From assembly GCF_021390155.1 (NCBI RefSeq), contig NZ_CP089985.1, positions 434,001 through 498,000 on the forward strand: a DNA stretch of 64,000 nucleotides. The letters run 5' to 3'. The notes beneath the pieces are model-generated. The model did not search any database. It was not told the DNA's origin and saw only the letters and a program-made list of their open reading frames with translations. This document shows, piece by piece, positions 56,569 through 64,000 of this stretch. Source of the DNA: Pseudomonas sp. HN11. GTDB taxonomy: Bacteria; Pseudomonadota; Gammaproteobacteria; Pseudomonadales; Pseudomonadaceae. The position numbers and the translations under genes were made by a program. How positions within the stretch are numbered: the first letter of the stretch is position 1; each line of letters starts with the position of its first letter.

Positions 56569-59214
56569 TCAGCAGTCCAGTGGGTTGCGTTTTTCCGGGT
56601 TGATCCCGAACTTGACGATAGCGTCTGCCACCACCTTAGGTTCGATTTCACCACGGTCAGCCAAGGCTTCCAGGGCTGCCAACACCACGAAGTGACGGTC
56701 GACTTCGAAGAAGTGACGCAGCTTCTTGCGGCTGTCACTGCGACCGAAACCGTCGGTGCCCAGGACTTTGAATTCCTTGGACGGGACCCACTGGCGAATT
56801 TGTTCAGCAAACAGTTTCATGTAGTCGGTCGAAGCGATCACCGGGCCTTTACGGCCGGTCAGGCACTCTTCAACGAAGGTGCGCTGTGGCTTCTGGCCAG
56901 GGTGCAGGCGGTTGTGACGCTCTACGGCCAGGCCATCGCGACGCAGTTCGTTGAAGCTGGTCACGCTCCACACGTCGGCGCCGACATTGAACTCGTCACG
57001 CAGGATCTTCGCCGCTTCACGCACTTCGCGCAGGATGGTGCCGGAGCCCATCAGCTGTACGTGGTGCGCCGCTTCCTTGGTGTCTTCTTCGAGCAGGTAC
57101 ATGCCCTTGATGATGCCTTCCTCGACACCGGCCGGCATGGCTGGCTGCTGGTAGGACTCGTTCATCACGGTGATGTAGTAGAAAACGTCCTGCTGCTCTT
57201 CGGTCATCTTCTTCATGCCGTCCTGGATGATCACCGCCAGCTCATAGCCGTAGGTTGGATCAAAGGTGCGGCAGTTCGGGATGGTGGCAGCCAGGATGTG
57301 GCTGTGACCGTCTTCGTGTTGCAGGCCTTCGCCGTTCAGCGTGGTACGACCGGCGGTGCCGCCGATCAGGAAGCCACGGGTACGGCTGTCGCCTGCTGCC
57401 CACGCCAGGTCGCCAATGCGCTGGAAGCCGAACATCGAGTAGAAGATGTAGAACGGCAGCATCGGCTGGTTGTGGCTGGAGTACGAAGTACCGGCAGCGA
57501 TGAAGGAGCTCATGGCGCCCGCTTCGTTGATGCCTTCTTCGAGGATCTGGCCCTTCTTGTCTTCCTTGTAGAACATCACCTGGTCTTTATCGACTGGCTC
57601 GTAGAGCTGGCCAACGGAGGAGTAGATGCCCAACTGACGGAACATACCTTCCATACCGAAGGTACGGGCTTCGTCCGGGATGATCGGAACGATGCGCGGG
57701 CCGATTTCCTTGTCCTTGACCAGCTGCGCGAGGATGCGTACGAAGGCCATGGTGGTGGAAATTTCGCGGTCGCCCGAGCCGTCGAGGATAGCCTTGAGGG
57801 TGCTCAGGTCCGGAGTCGGCACGCTGAAGCTGTTGGCGCGACGCTGAGGCACGAAACCACCCAGTGCGGCGCGGCGCTCGGCCAGGTAACGGGCTTCGGC
57901 GCTGTTCGGCTCCGGCTTGAAGAACGGCAGGTTCTCCAGTTCTTCGTCCTTGACCGGGATGTCGAAGCGGTCGCGGAACAACTTCAGGCTGTCGACATCG
58001 ACTTTCTTGGTGTTGTGCGCAGTGTTCTTCGCTTCGCCGGCACCGGTGCCATAACCCTTGATGGTCTTGGCCAGGATGACGGTCGGTTGTTCTTTGTGGT
58101 TGACCGCTTCGTGGTACGCCGCGTAGACCTTGTACGGGTCGTGGCCGCCACGGTTGAGTTTCCAGATCTCGTCATCGGACAGGTCGGCAACCATCGCCTT
58201 GAGTTCAGGCGTGTTGAAGAAGTGTTCACGCACGAACGCGCCATCTTTGGCTTTGTAGTTCTGGTACTCGCCGTCGATGACTTCGTCCATGCGACGTTGC
58301 AGGATACCGTCGACGTCCTTGGCCAGCAGTGGGTCCCAGAAACGGCCCCAGATGACTTTGGTCACGTTCCACTGAGCCCCGCGGAACACACCTTCGAGTT
58401 CCTGGATGATCTTGCCGTTGCCGCGAACCGGGCCGTCGAGGCGCTGCAGGTTGCAGTTGATGACGAAGATCAGGTTGTCGAGCTTCTCGCGGCCGGCCAG
58501 GGAGATGGCACCCAGGGATTCCGGCTCGTCACACTCGCCGTCGCCCAGGAAGCACCAGACTTTCTGCTTGCCTTCAGGGATGAAGCCACGGGCTTCCAGG
58601 TACTTCATGAAACGTGCCTGGTAGATCGCTTGAATTGGACCCAGACCCATGGAAACGGTCGGGAACTGCCAGAAATCAGGCATCAGCCATGGGTGCGGGT
58701 ACGACGACAGGCCGTTACCGTCCACTTCCTGGCGGAAGTTGTTCATGTGTTCTTCGGAGATGCGGCCTTCCATGAACGCACGGGCGTAGACGCCTGGCGA
58801 GGTGTGACCCTGGAAGTAGATCAGGTCGCCGCCGTGTTCGTCGGTCGGGGCCTGGAAGAAGTAGTTGAAGCCGATATCATACAGGGTTGCGCTGGATGCG
58901 AAGCTGGAGATGTGACCGCCCAGGTCCGAATCTTTCAAGTTCGTGCGCATTACCATCGCCATGGCGTTCCAACGTACCAGCGAGCGAATGCGGCGTTCCA
59001 TGAACAGGTCGCCAGGCATGCGTGCTTCGTGGGTAACGGGGATGGTGTTGCGGTATGGCGTAGTGATGGCGTAAGGCAGTTGCGAGCCGCTGCGGGTCGC
59101 GAGTTCGCCCATACGGGTCATCAGATAGTGAGCACGGTCTTCGCCTTCTTTGTCGAGAACCGATTCCAGGGCGTCCAGCCATTCCTGGGTTTCGACGGGA
59201 TCGAGGTCTTGCAT
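56569..59214 (-). CDS. aceE: Pyruvate dehydrogenase E1 component (homodimeric type)
   Basis: The 881-residue thiamine-diphosphate E1 decarboxylates pyruvate and reductively acetylates the E2 lipoyl group. The ThDP motif is GDGECDEPES near residue 230 with INCNLQRLDGPV downstream, and the long homodimeric E1 layout is complete. The ATG at 59214 is chosen because it has a GGAG site 7 nt upstream and fits the P. aeruginosa start (MQDLDPVETQEWLDALESV); an in-frame ATG at 59289 would add 25 residues but has no Shine-Dalgarno. It is the first gene of aceEF, divergent from glnE. Confidence 0.97.
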   Translation of the reverse strand: MQDLDPVETQEWLDALESVLDKEGEDRAHYLMTRMGELATRSGSQLPYAITTPYRNTIPVTHEARMPGDLFMERRIRSLVRWNAMAMVMRTNLKDSDLGGHISSFASSATLYDIGFNYFFQAPTDEHGGDLIYFQGHTSPGVYARAFMEGRISEEHMNNFRQEVDGNGLSSYPHPWLMPDFWQFPTVSMGLGPIQAIYQARFMKYLEARGFIPEGKQKVWCFLGDGECDEPESLGAISLAGREKLDNLIFVINCNLQRLDGPVRGNGKIIQELEGVFRGAQWNVTKVIWGRFWDPLLAKDVDGILQRRMDEVIDGEYQNYKAKDGAFVREHFFNTPELKAMVADLSDDEIWKLNRGGHDPYKVYAAYHEAVNHKEQPTVILAKTIKGYGTGAGEAKNTAHNTKKVDVDSLKLFRDRFDIPVKDEELENLPFFKPEPNSAEARYLAERRAALGGFVPQRRANSFSVPTPDLSTLKAILDGSGDREISTTMAFVRILAQLVKDKEIGPRIVPIIPDEARTFGMEGMFRQLGIYSSVGQLYEPVDKDQVMFYKEDKKGQILEEGINEAGAMSSFIAAGTSYSSHNQPMLPFYIFYSMFGFQRIGDLAWAAGDSRTRGFLIGGTAGRTTLNGEGLQHEDGHSHILAATIPNCRTFDPTYGYELAVIIQDGMKKMTEEQQDVFYYITVMNESYQQPAMPAGVEEGIIKGMYLLEEDTKEAAHHVQLMGSGTILREVREAAKILRDEFNVGADVWSVTSFNELRRDGLAVERHNRLHPGQKPQRTFVEECLTGRKGPVIASTDYMKLFAEQIRQWVPSKEFKVLGTDGFGRSDSRKKLRHFFEVDRHFVVLAALEALADRGEIEPKVVADAIVKFGINPEKRNPLDC

Positions 59215-59598
59215 GGCTTGCTCCAGGGCGGAAAGGCTACCAGAATCGGTTGCCTGAAGTTTGCGACTGGCCTTGTGGGCAGACGACATAAATTCTTGGA
59301 TGGCCGAAGGTTGCTTCGGCGTCCTGTAGTTTTACTACAAATCGTCGGCCATTTCAGCCTTTCGAATGTATATACGAGTAGTAAAACTACACAAGACTGA
59401 GCGTATGGCTCGGTCTGGCTGGTGAGCATAATCGTTATTGTTGATCTTTTGCGAACAAGAAAAGGTGAATGTTTGATGTTGGCTGCCAAAATGAAATTAA
59501 TTTCAGCTATTTCTAACCTTTGTTCGACAGTCCGTCATAAGAGCGTGGTTCTTGCATTCACAGCTACACGCCCATTACGCGCCGAACAAGGATAGACC
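59215..59598. promoter_or_regulatory. aceE/glnE divergent control region with two FadR/PdhR-type palindromes
   Basis: TGTAGTTTTACTACA (59325-59339) and GTAGTAAAACTAC (59378-59390) each fit TNGT-N3-ACNA, the half-site pattern of FadR-subfamily GntR regulators, to which PdhR belongs. The 13-bp cores are exact inverted copies, 52 nt apart. They lie 110-180 nt upstream of the aceE start at 59214, suited to control of aceEF by pyruvate or a related acid. A glnE promoter should lie in 59400-59580. The region is AT-rich. No reading frame or RNA gene is seen. Confidence 0.6.
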
Positions 59599-62538
59599 AT
59601 GAGCCTTCCAACACTCGCCGAACTGCCGGCCATTCTCTTGTCAAAAGCCCAGCGGGCCGAGCAGTCATTTCGTGACGCAGTGGCCGCGCTGGACGACGAT
59701 CATGGACTTTCTGCGTGGACGCCGCAACGGTGGGCTGACTTCGCCCGCGTGTGCGCGGCCAGTGATTTCGTCATTGAACAAAGTGTTCGTGACCCTTTGA
59801 TGTTGCTCGAACTGGTGGCCTGGGGCGAACTGGACCGTGGTTTCGCGCCTGGCGAACTGTGCGGGCAAATTGCTGGTGCCGTGCAACAAGCCGAAACAGA
59901 AGATGAGTTGGGCCGCGTGCTGCGTCGCCAGCGTACGCGCCAGCAGGTGCGCATCATCTGGCGCGATCTGACCCGCCAGGCCGATTTGGTGCAAACCTGC
60001 CGTGACCTTTCCGACATGGCCGATGCCAGCATCGACCAGGCTTACCAGTGGCTGTACCAGCGCCACTGCGTGCAGTTCGGCACGCCCACCGGGCGGCGCA
60101 GTGGCGAATCGCAGCACATGGTGATCCTTGGCATGGGCAAGCTTGGTGCGGTGGAACTGAACCTGTCGTCGGATATCGACCTGATCTTCGCCTACCCCGA
60201 GGGTGGTGAAACGGTCGGCGTCAAACGGTCCCTGGATAACCAGGAGTTTTTCATTCGTCTTGGTCAAAAACTGATCAAGGCCCTCGACCCGATGACCGTC
60301 GACGGCTTCGTGTTCCGCGTCGACATGCGCCTGCGCCCCTATGGGTCGGCCGGTGCGCTGGTGCTCAGCTTCAATGCGCTGGAGCAGTACTACCAGGACC
60401 AAGGCCGCGATTGGGAACGCTACGCCATGATCAAGGCGCGCGTCGTTGCAGGCGATCAGGTGGCGGGTGCGCAATTGCTGGATATGCTGCGACCGTTTGT
60501 CTACCGCCGCTATCTCGATTTTTCCGCCATCGAAGCGCTGCGCACCATGAAGCAGTTGATCCAGCAGGAAGTGCGGCGCAAAGGCATGGCCGACAATATC
60601 AAGCTGGGCGCGGGCGGTATCCGCGAAGTGGAATTCATCGCCCAGGCCTTCCAGTTGATCCACGGCGGTCGTGACCTGAGCCTGCAACAGCGCCCGTTGC
60701 TCAAGGTGCTCGGCACCCTGGAGGGCCAGGGCTACCTGCCGCCGGCGGTAATTGCCGAATTGCGCAATGGCTACGAATTCCTGCGTTACACCGAACATGC
60801 GATTCAGGCGATTGCCGACCGGCAGACGCAAATGCTCCCCGACAGCCCGGAAGACCAGGCGCGCATTGCCTTTATGTTGGGCTTTGCCGACTGGGCCTCG
60901 TTCCACGAACGCCTGATGTATTGGCGCGGTCGTGTGGACTGGCATTTCCGCCAAGTGATCGCCGATCCCGACGAAGAAGAGGGCGAAGAAAGCGAGTTGG
61001 TGGTGGGCGGTGAGTGGTTGCCGCTGTGGGAAGAATCCCAAGATGAAGAAGCCGCCTGCCGTCAATTGGCCGAAGGTGGCTTTACCGACGCGACCAAGGC
61101 CCTCAAGGCGCTGGCCGGCCTGCGCAACAGCCCGCAACTGCGCGCCATGCAGCGTTTGGGGCGCGAGCGGTTGGATGCGTTCATCCCGCGTCTGCTTGCC
61201 CAGGCTGTCGAACACGCCAACCCGGACTTGGTGCTGGAGCGTGTGTTGCCGCTGGTCGAAGCCGTCGCGCGGCGTTCCGCCTATCTAGTGTTGCTCACGG
61301 AAAACCCCGACGCCCTGCGTCGCCTGTTGACCCTGTGCGCCGCCAGCCCGTGGATCGCCGAACAGATCACACGCTTTCCGCTGTTGCTCGACGAGTTGCT
61401 CAACGAAGGCCGCCTGTTCAAGCCGCCGTTGGCTCCCGAGTTGGCCGCCGAGTTGCGCGAGCGCCTGACGCGCATCCCGGAAGACGACCTTGAGCAACAG
61501 ATGGAAGCCCTGCGCCACTTCAAACTGGCCCACCGCCTGCGCGTGGCCGCCTCGGAAATCGCTGGCAGCTTGCCGTTGATGAAGGTCAGCGACTACCTCA
61601 CCTGGCTCGCCGAGGCGATTCTCGAACAGGTGCTGGCCCTGGCCTGGCGCCAGACCGTGGCGCGCCACGGTTCACCGCAACGGTTGGACGGCACGTTGTG
61701 CGATCCTGGGTTCATTATTGTCGGTTATGGGAAGGTCGGCGGGATCGAACTGGGGCATGGTTCGGACCTGGATCTGGTGTTTATCCACGATGGTGATCCG
61801 CAGGCAGAAACCGATGGTGCCAAACCGATCGACGGCGCGCAGTTCTTCACGCGTCTGGGCCAAAGGATCATTCACCTGCTGACCACCCAGACCAACTCCG
61901 GCCAGTTGTATGAAGTGGACATGCGCCTGCGGCCTTCTGGCGCGTCCGGTTTGCTGGTGAGTTCGCTGGGGGCGTTTGATCGCTACCAACAAAATGAAGC
62001 GTGGACCTGGGAACATCAGGCGCTGATCCGCGCGCGGGTGCTGGTCGGCAGCCAGGATGTGGGCCAGGCATTTGAGCAGGTACGGGCTAAAGTGTTGGGG
62101 CAGGAGCGGGACCTGGCGAAGCTGCGCCAGGAGGTCAGCGAGATGCGCGCCAAGATGCGTGACAACCTGGGCACCAAGAGCACGGCGGCCGGTACTGGCG
62201 CCAATGCCTTCGAGGCCACGGCGGCGTTTGACCTCAAGCAGGACGCCGGAGGTATCGTCGATATTGAATTTATGGTGCAATACGCGGCTTTGGCGTGGTC
62301 TGCGCAACACCCATCGCTGCTGCGCTATACCGACAATATCCGCATTCTGGAAGGCCTGGAGCAGGTGGGCTTGATGCCCTCCGCCGATGCCCACCTGCTG
62401 CGCGAGGTGTATAAGGCCTACCGTTCCGCCGCGCATCGTCAGGCTTTGCAAAACGAGGCCGGTACGGTGGCCGGGGATCAGTTCGCCGACGAACGGCGCC
62501 AGGTGATGCGCATCTGGCAGGAGCTGGGGTTGAGCTGA
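59599..62538 (+). CDS. glnE: Bifunctional glutamine synthetase adenylyltransferase/deadenylylase
   Basis: A 979-residue enzyme that adenylylates glutamine synthetase under nitrogen excess and reverses it under PII-UMP control. It has two nucleotidyltransferase domains: an N-terminal one with GMGKLGAVELNLSSDIDLIF near residue 177 (deadenylylation) and a C-terminal one with GYGKVGGIELGHGSDLDLVF near residue 710 (adenylylation), joined by a helical regulatory part. Both have the G-x-x-x-L-x-x-S-D-x-D-L metal site intact. It is divergent from aceE. Together with gltBD it gives the window two parts of the nitrogen-assimilation circuit. Confidence 0.97.
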   Translation: MSLPTLAELPAILLSKAQRAEQSFRDAVAALDDDHGLSAWTPQRWADFARVCAASDFVIEQSVRDPLMLLELVAWGELDRGFAPGELCGQIAGAVQQAETEDELGRVLRRQRTRQQVRIIWRDLTRQADLVQTCRDLSDMADASIDQAYQWLYQRHCVQFGTPTGRRSGESQHMVILGMGKLGAVELNLSSDIDLIFAYPEGGETVGVKRSLDNQEFFIRLGQKLIKALDPMTVDGFVFRVDMRLRPYGSAGALVLSFNALEQYYQDQGRDWERYAMIKARVVAGDQVAGAQLLDMLRPFVYRRYLDFSAIEALRTMKQLIQQEVRRKGMADNIKLGAGGIREVEFIAQAFQLIHGGRDLSLQQRPLLKVLGTLEGQGYLPPAVIAELRNGYEFLRYTEHAIQAIADRQTQMLPDSPEDQARIAFMLGFADWASFHERLMYWRGRVDWHFRQVIADPDEEEGEESELVVGGEWLPLWEESQDEEAACRQLAEGGFTDATKALKALAGLRNSPQLRAMQRLGRERLDAFIPRLLAQAVEHANPDLVLERVLPLVEAVARRSAYLVLLTENPDALRRLLTLCAASPWIAEQITRFPLLLDELLNEGRLFKPPLAPELAAELRERLTRIPEDDLEQQMEALRHFKLAHRLRVAASEIAGSLPLMKVSDYLTWLAEAILEQVLALAWRQTVARHGSPQRLDGTLCDPGFIIVGYGKVGGIELGHGSDLDLVFIHDGDPQAETDGAKPIDGAQFFTRLGQRIIHLLTTQTNSGQLYEVDMRLRPSGASGLLVSSLGAFDRYQQNEAWTWEHQALIRARVLVGSQDVGQAFEQVRAKVLGQERDLAKLRQEVSEMRAKMRDNLGTKSTAAGTGANAFEATAAFDLKQDAGGIVDIEFMVQYAALAWSAQHPSLLRYTDNIRILEGLEQVGLMPSADAHLLREVYKAYRSAAHRQALQNEAGTVAGDQFADERRQVMRIWQELGLS

Positions 62539-62550
62539 AACACTATTAGG

Positions 62551-62574
62551 GCGGGGAGGCATAAGCCTCCCCGC
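62551..62574 (+). terminator. Hairpin between glnE and waaF
   Basis: A perfect 10-bp stem GCGGGGAGGC / GCCTCCCCGC with an ATAA loop is followed by only ATCGTTTG, so termination is probably partial and waaF may be reached by read-through. Confidence 0.6.
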
Positions 62575-62592
62575 ATCGTTTGTGGAAACTAC

Positions 62593-63627
62593 ATGAATAT
62601 TCTGATCGTTGGGCCCAGTTGGGTCGGTGATATGGTGATGGCGCAGACACTGTTCCAGTGCCTGCGTATGCGCTACCCGGACTGCCAGATCGACGTGCTC
62701 GCCCCTGAGTGGAGCCGGCCGATCCTCGAACGCATGCCGCAAGTACGTCAGGCCTTGAGCTTCCCGCTCGGCCATGGCGCCCTGGAGCTGGCGACCCGGC
62801 GTCGCATCGGTAAGTCCCTTGCGGGCCAGTACGATCAAGCGATCTTGTTGCCCAACTCGCTCAAGTCGGCGCTGGTGCCGTATTTTGCCGGCATCCCTAA
62901 ACGCACCGGCTGGCGTGGCGAGTTCCGCTACGTGCTGCTCAACGACGTGCGCACGCTGGATAAAGCCCGCTACCCGCTGATGATCGAGCGCTTCATGGCC
63001 TTGGCTTATGAGCCGGACGCCGAGTTGCCCACGCCGTATCCGCGCCCGAGTTTGCAGATCGACCCGGTGAGCCGCGACGCCGCCCTGGCCAAGTTTGGCC
63101 TGGAGCTTGACCGTCCAGTCCTGGCGCTGTGTCCCGGTGCCGAGTTTGGCGAGTCCAAGCGCTGGCCGTCGGAGCACTACGCCAAGGTCGCCGAAGCCAA
63201 GATCCGCGAAGGCTGGCAGGTGTGGCTGTTTGGTTCGAAGAAGGACCATCCGGTGGGCGAAGACATTCGCCAGCGCCTGATTCCTGGCCTTCGTGAAGAG
63301 GCGGTCAACCTCAGTGGCGACACGTCGCTCGCCGAAGCCATCGACCTGCTGTCCTGCGCAGACTCGGTGGTGTCTAACGACTCCGGCCTGATGCACGTCG
63401 CCGCCGCGCTTAACCGCCCGCTGGTGGCGGTGTACGGCTCCACATCGCCGGGCTTCACCCCGCCATTGGCCGACAAGGTCGAAGTGGTGCGCCTGGGCCT
63501 GGAGTGCAGCCCGTGTTTCGATCGCACCTGCCGTTTCGGTCACTACAACTGCATGCGCCAGTTGCTGCCGCAGCCGGTGAACGAAGCCTTGCAGCGGTTG
63601 CAGGGCTCTGCGGTCGAGGTCCGATAG
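62593..63627 (+). CDS. waaF: ADP-heptose:LPS heptosyltransferase II
   Basis: A 344-residue GT9 glycosyltransferase that adds the second L-glycero-D-manno-heptose to the LPS inner core at the cytoplasmic face of the inner membrane. The N-terminus NILIVGPSWVGDMVMAQTLF is typical of WaaF, and the C-terminal half has PGAEFGESKRWP and the nucleotide-binding SNDSGLMHVAAAL. It lies 54 nt after glnE and 1 nt before waaC. In P. aeruginosa ilvE, as I recall, lies between glnE and waaF; it is absent here. Confidence 0.97.
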   Translation: MNILIVGPSWVGDMVMAQTLFQCLRMRYPDCQIDVLAPEWSRPILERMPQVRQALSFPLGHGALELATRRRIGKSLAGQYDQAILLPNSLKSALVPYFAGIPKRTGWRGEFRYVLLNDVRTLDKARYPLMIERFMALAYEPDAELPTPYPRPSLQIDPVSRDAALAKFGLELDRPVLALCPGAEFGESKRWPSEHYAKVAEAKIREGWQVWLFGSKKDHPVGEDIRQRLIPGLREEAVNLSGDTSLAEAIDLLSCADSVVSNDSGLMHVAAALNRPLVAVYGSTSPGFTPPLADKVEVVRLGLECSPCFDRTCRFGHYNCMRQLLPQPVNEALQRLQGSAVEVR

Positions 63628-63628
63628 T

Positions 63629-64000
63629 TTGCGCGTACTGGTAATCAAGACCTCATCCCTGGGCGACGTGATTCATGCCTTGCCGGCCCTGACCGACGCG
63701 GCGCGGGCGATCCCCGGCATTCGCTTTGATTGGGTGGTGGAAGAAGGCTTCGCCGAGATCCCTACCTGGCACCCGGCGGTGGACAACGTGATCCCGGTGG
63801 CGATCCGCCGCTGGCGCAAAAATATCTGGCAGACCTTCAAGAGTGGCGAATGGCGGCGCTTCAAGCAGCAAGTCCAGTCGACCAAATATGACCTGGTGAT
63901 CGATGCCCAGGGCCTGCTGAAAAGCGCCTGGCTGACCCGCTACGTGCGCGCGCCCATTGCGGGGTTCGACAAGAATTCCGCGCGCGAGCCGATGGCCGCG
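63629..64000 (+). CDS. waaC: ADP-heptose:LPS heptosyltransferase I, 3'-truncated by the window edge
   Basis: The first 124 residues of the GT9 enzyme that attaches the first heptose to Kdo. The opening RVLVIKTSSLGDVIHALPAL and WVVEEGFAEIP are characteristic of WaaC. The predicted start is TTG at 63629, one base after the waaF stop, with a GAGGT site 8 nt upstream inside waaF. Translation is therefore probably coupled to waaF. The rest of the gene lies beyond the window. Confidence 0.93.
   Translation, partial: MRVLVIKTSSLGDVIHALPALTDAARAIPGIRFDWVVEEGFAEIPTWHPAVDNVIPVAIRRWRKNIWQTFKSGEWRRFKQQVQSTKYDLVIDAQGLLKSAWLTRYVRAPIAGFDKNSAREPMAA

Noticed and set aside
56692..59400. Rightward frame of 902 codons opposite aceE
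   Set aside because: This is the antisense shadow of aceE; the aceE protein is unmistakable and the shadow has no family features.

Overview
The window is a 64 kb chromosomal segment of a Pseudomonas, most likely of the P. fluorescens group. This rests on GC-rich coding style, REP/REPIN palindromes of the GTGGGAGCGGGCTTGCTCGCG type, and recalled gene order: gltB-gltD-hemE, an MFS/LysR pair, ParA, selO, a mechanosensitive channel, a K/H antiporter, an acyl-CoA dehydrogenase, rlmJ, msrA, dipA, aceF-aceE, glnE, waaF-waaC. This matches the P. aeruginosa PA5036-PA5011 neighbourhood. Three insertions or differences stand out against that backbone.

Region 1 (1-9.9 kb): the 3' part of gltB, then gltD, hemE, an MFS exporter divergent from a LysR regulator, an orphan PemK/MazF-like protein, and a promoter-terminator unit that could encode a small RNA.

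Region 2 (9.9-27.2 kb): one leftward operon of about 20 genes, with almost every stop overlapping the next start. It is an aryl-polyene (APE) type pigment/lipid cluster. It encodes two active ketosynthases, a Cys-less ketosynthase-like chain-length factor, a ketoreductase, one stand-alone hot-dog dehydratase plus one fused to an adenylation enzyme, two acyl carrier proteins, a HAL/TAL-type ammonia-lyase, a thioesterase, a methyltransferase, an FAD enzyme with flavin-halogenase signatures, two acyltransferases, a glycosyltransferase, an MMPL exporter, a LolA-like carrier and two lipoproteins. Read together, the enzymes would make an aromatic starter from an amino acid, load it on an ACP, extend it by type II iterative synthesis, tailor it, and move the product through the envelope. 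APE clusters are a known class; the ammonia-lyase plus halogenase-type tailoring and the adenylation-dehydratase fusion are the distinctive parts here.

Region 3 (27.2-41.4 kb): an orphan ParA, a small DUF6124-like protein behind a structured leader, thioredoxin 2, SelO, an MscK-type channel, a CvrA-type antiporter, a chemoreceptor, a second ZapB-like/ZapA-like pair, an acyl-CoA dehydrogenase and a small unknown protein.

Region 4 (41.4-50.2 kb): divergent putA and putP with five GTTGCA PutA-type operator hexamers between them, then an orphan vgrG-DUF4123 pair with no effector gene. The intergenic stretch before vgrG contains a mosaic resembling Illumina adapter pieces and should be checked as a possible assembly scar.

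Region 5 (50.2-64 kb): rlmJ, msrA, a DipA-type c-di-GMP phosphodiesterase, the pyruvate dehydrogenase genes aceE-aceF with two FadR/PdhR-type palindromes upstream, glnE, waaF and the 5' part of waaC. Five REPIN-like elements lie between core genes.
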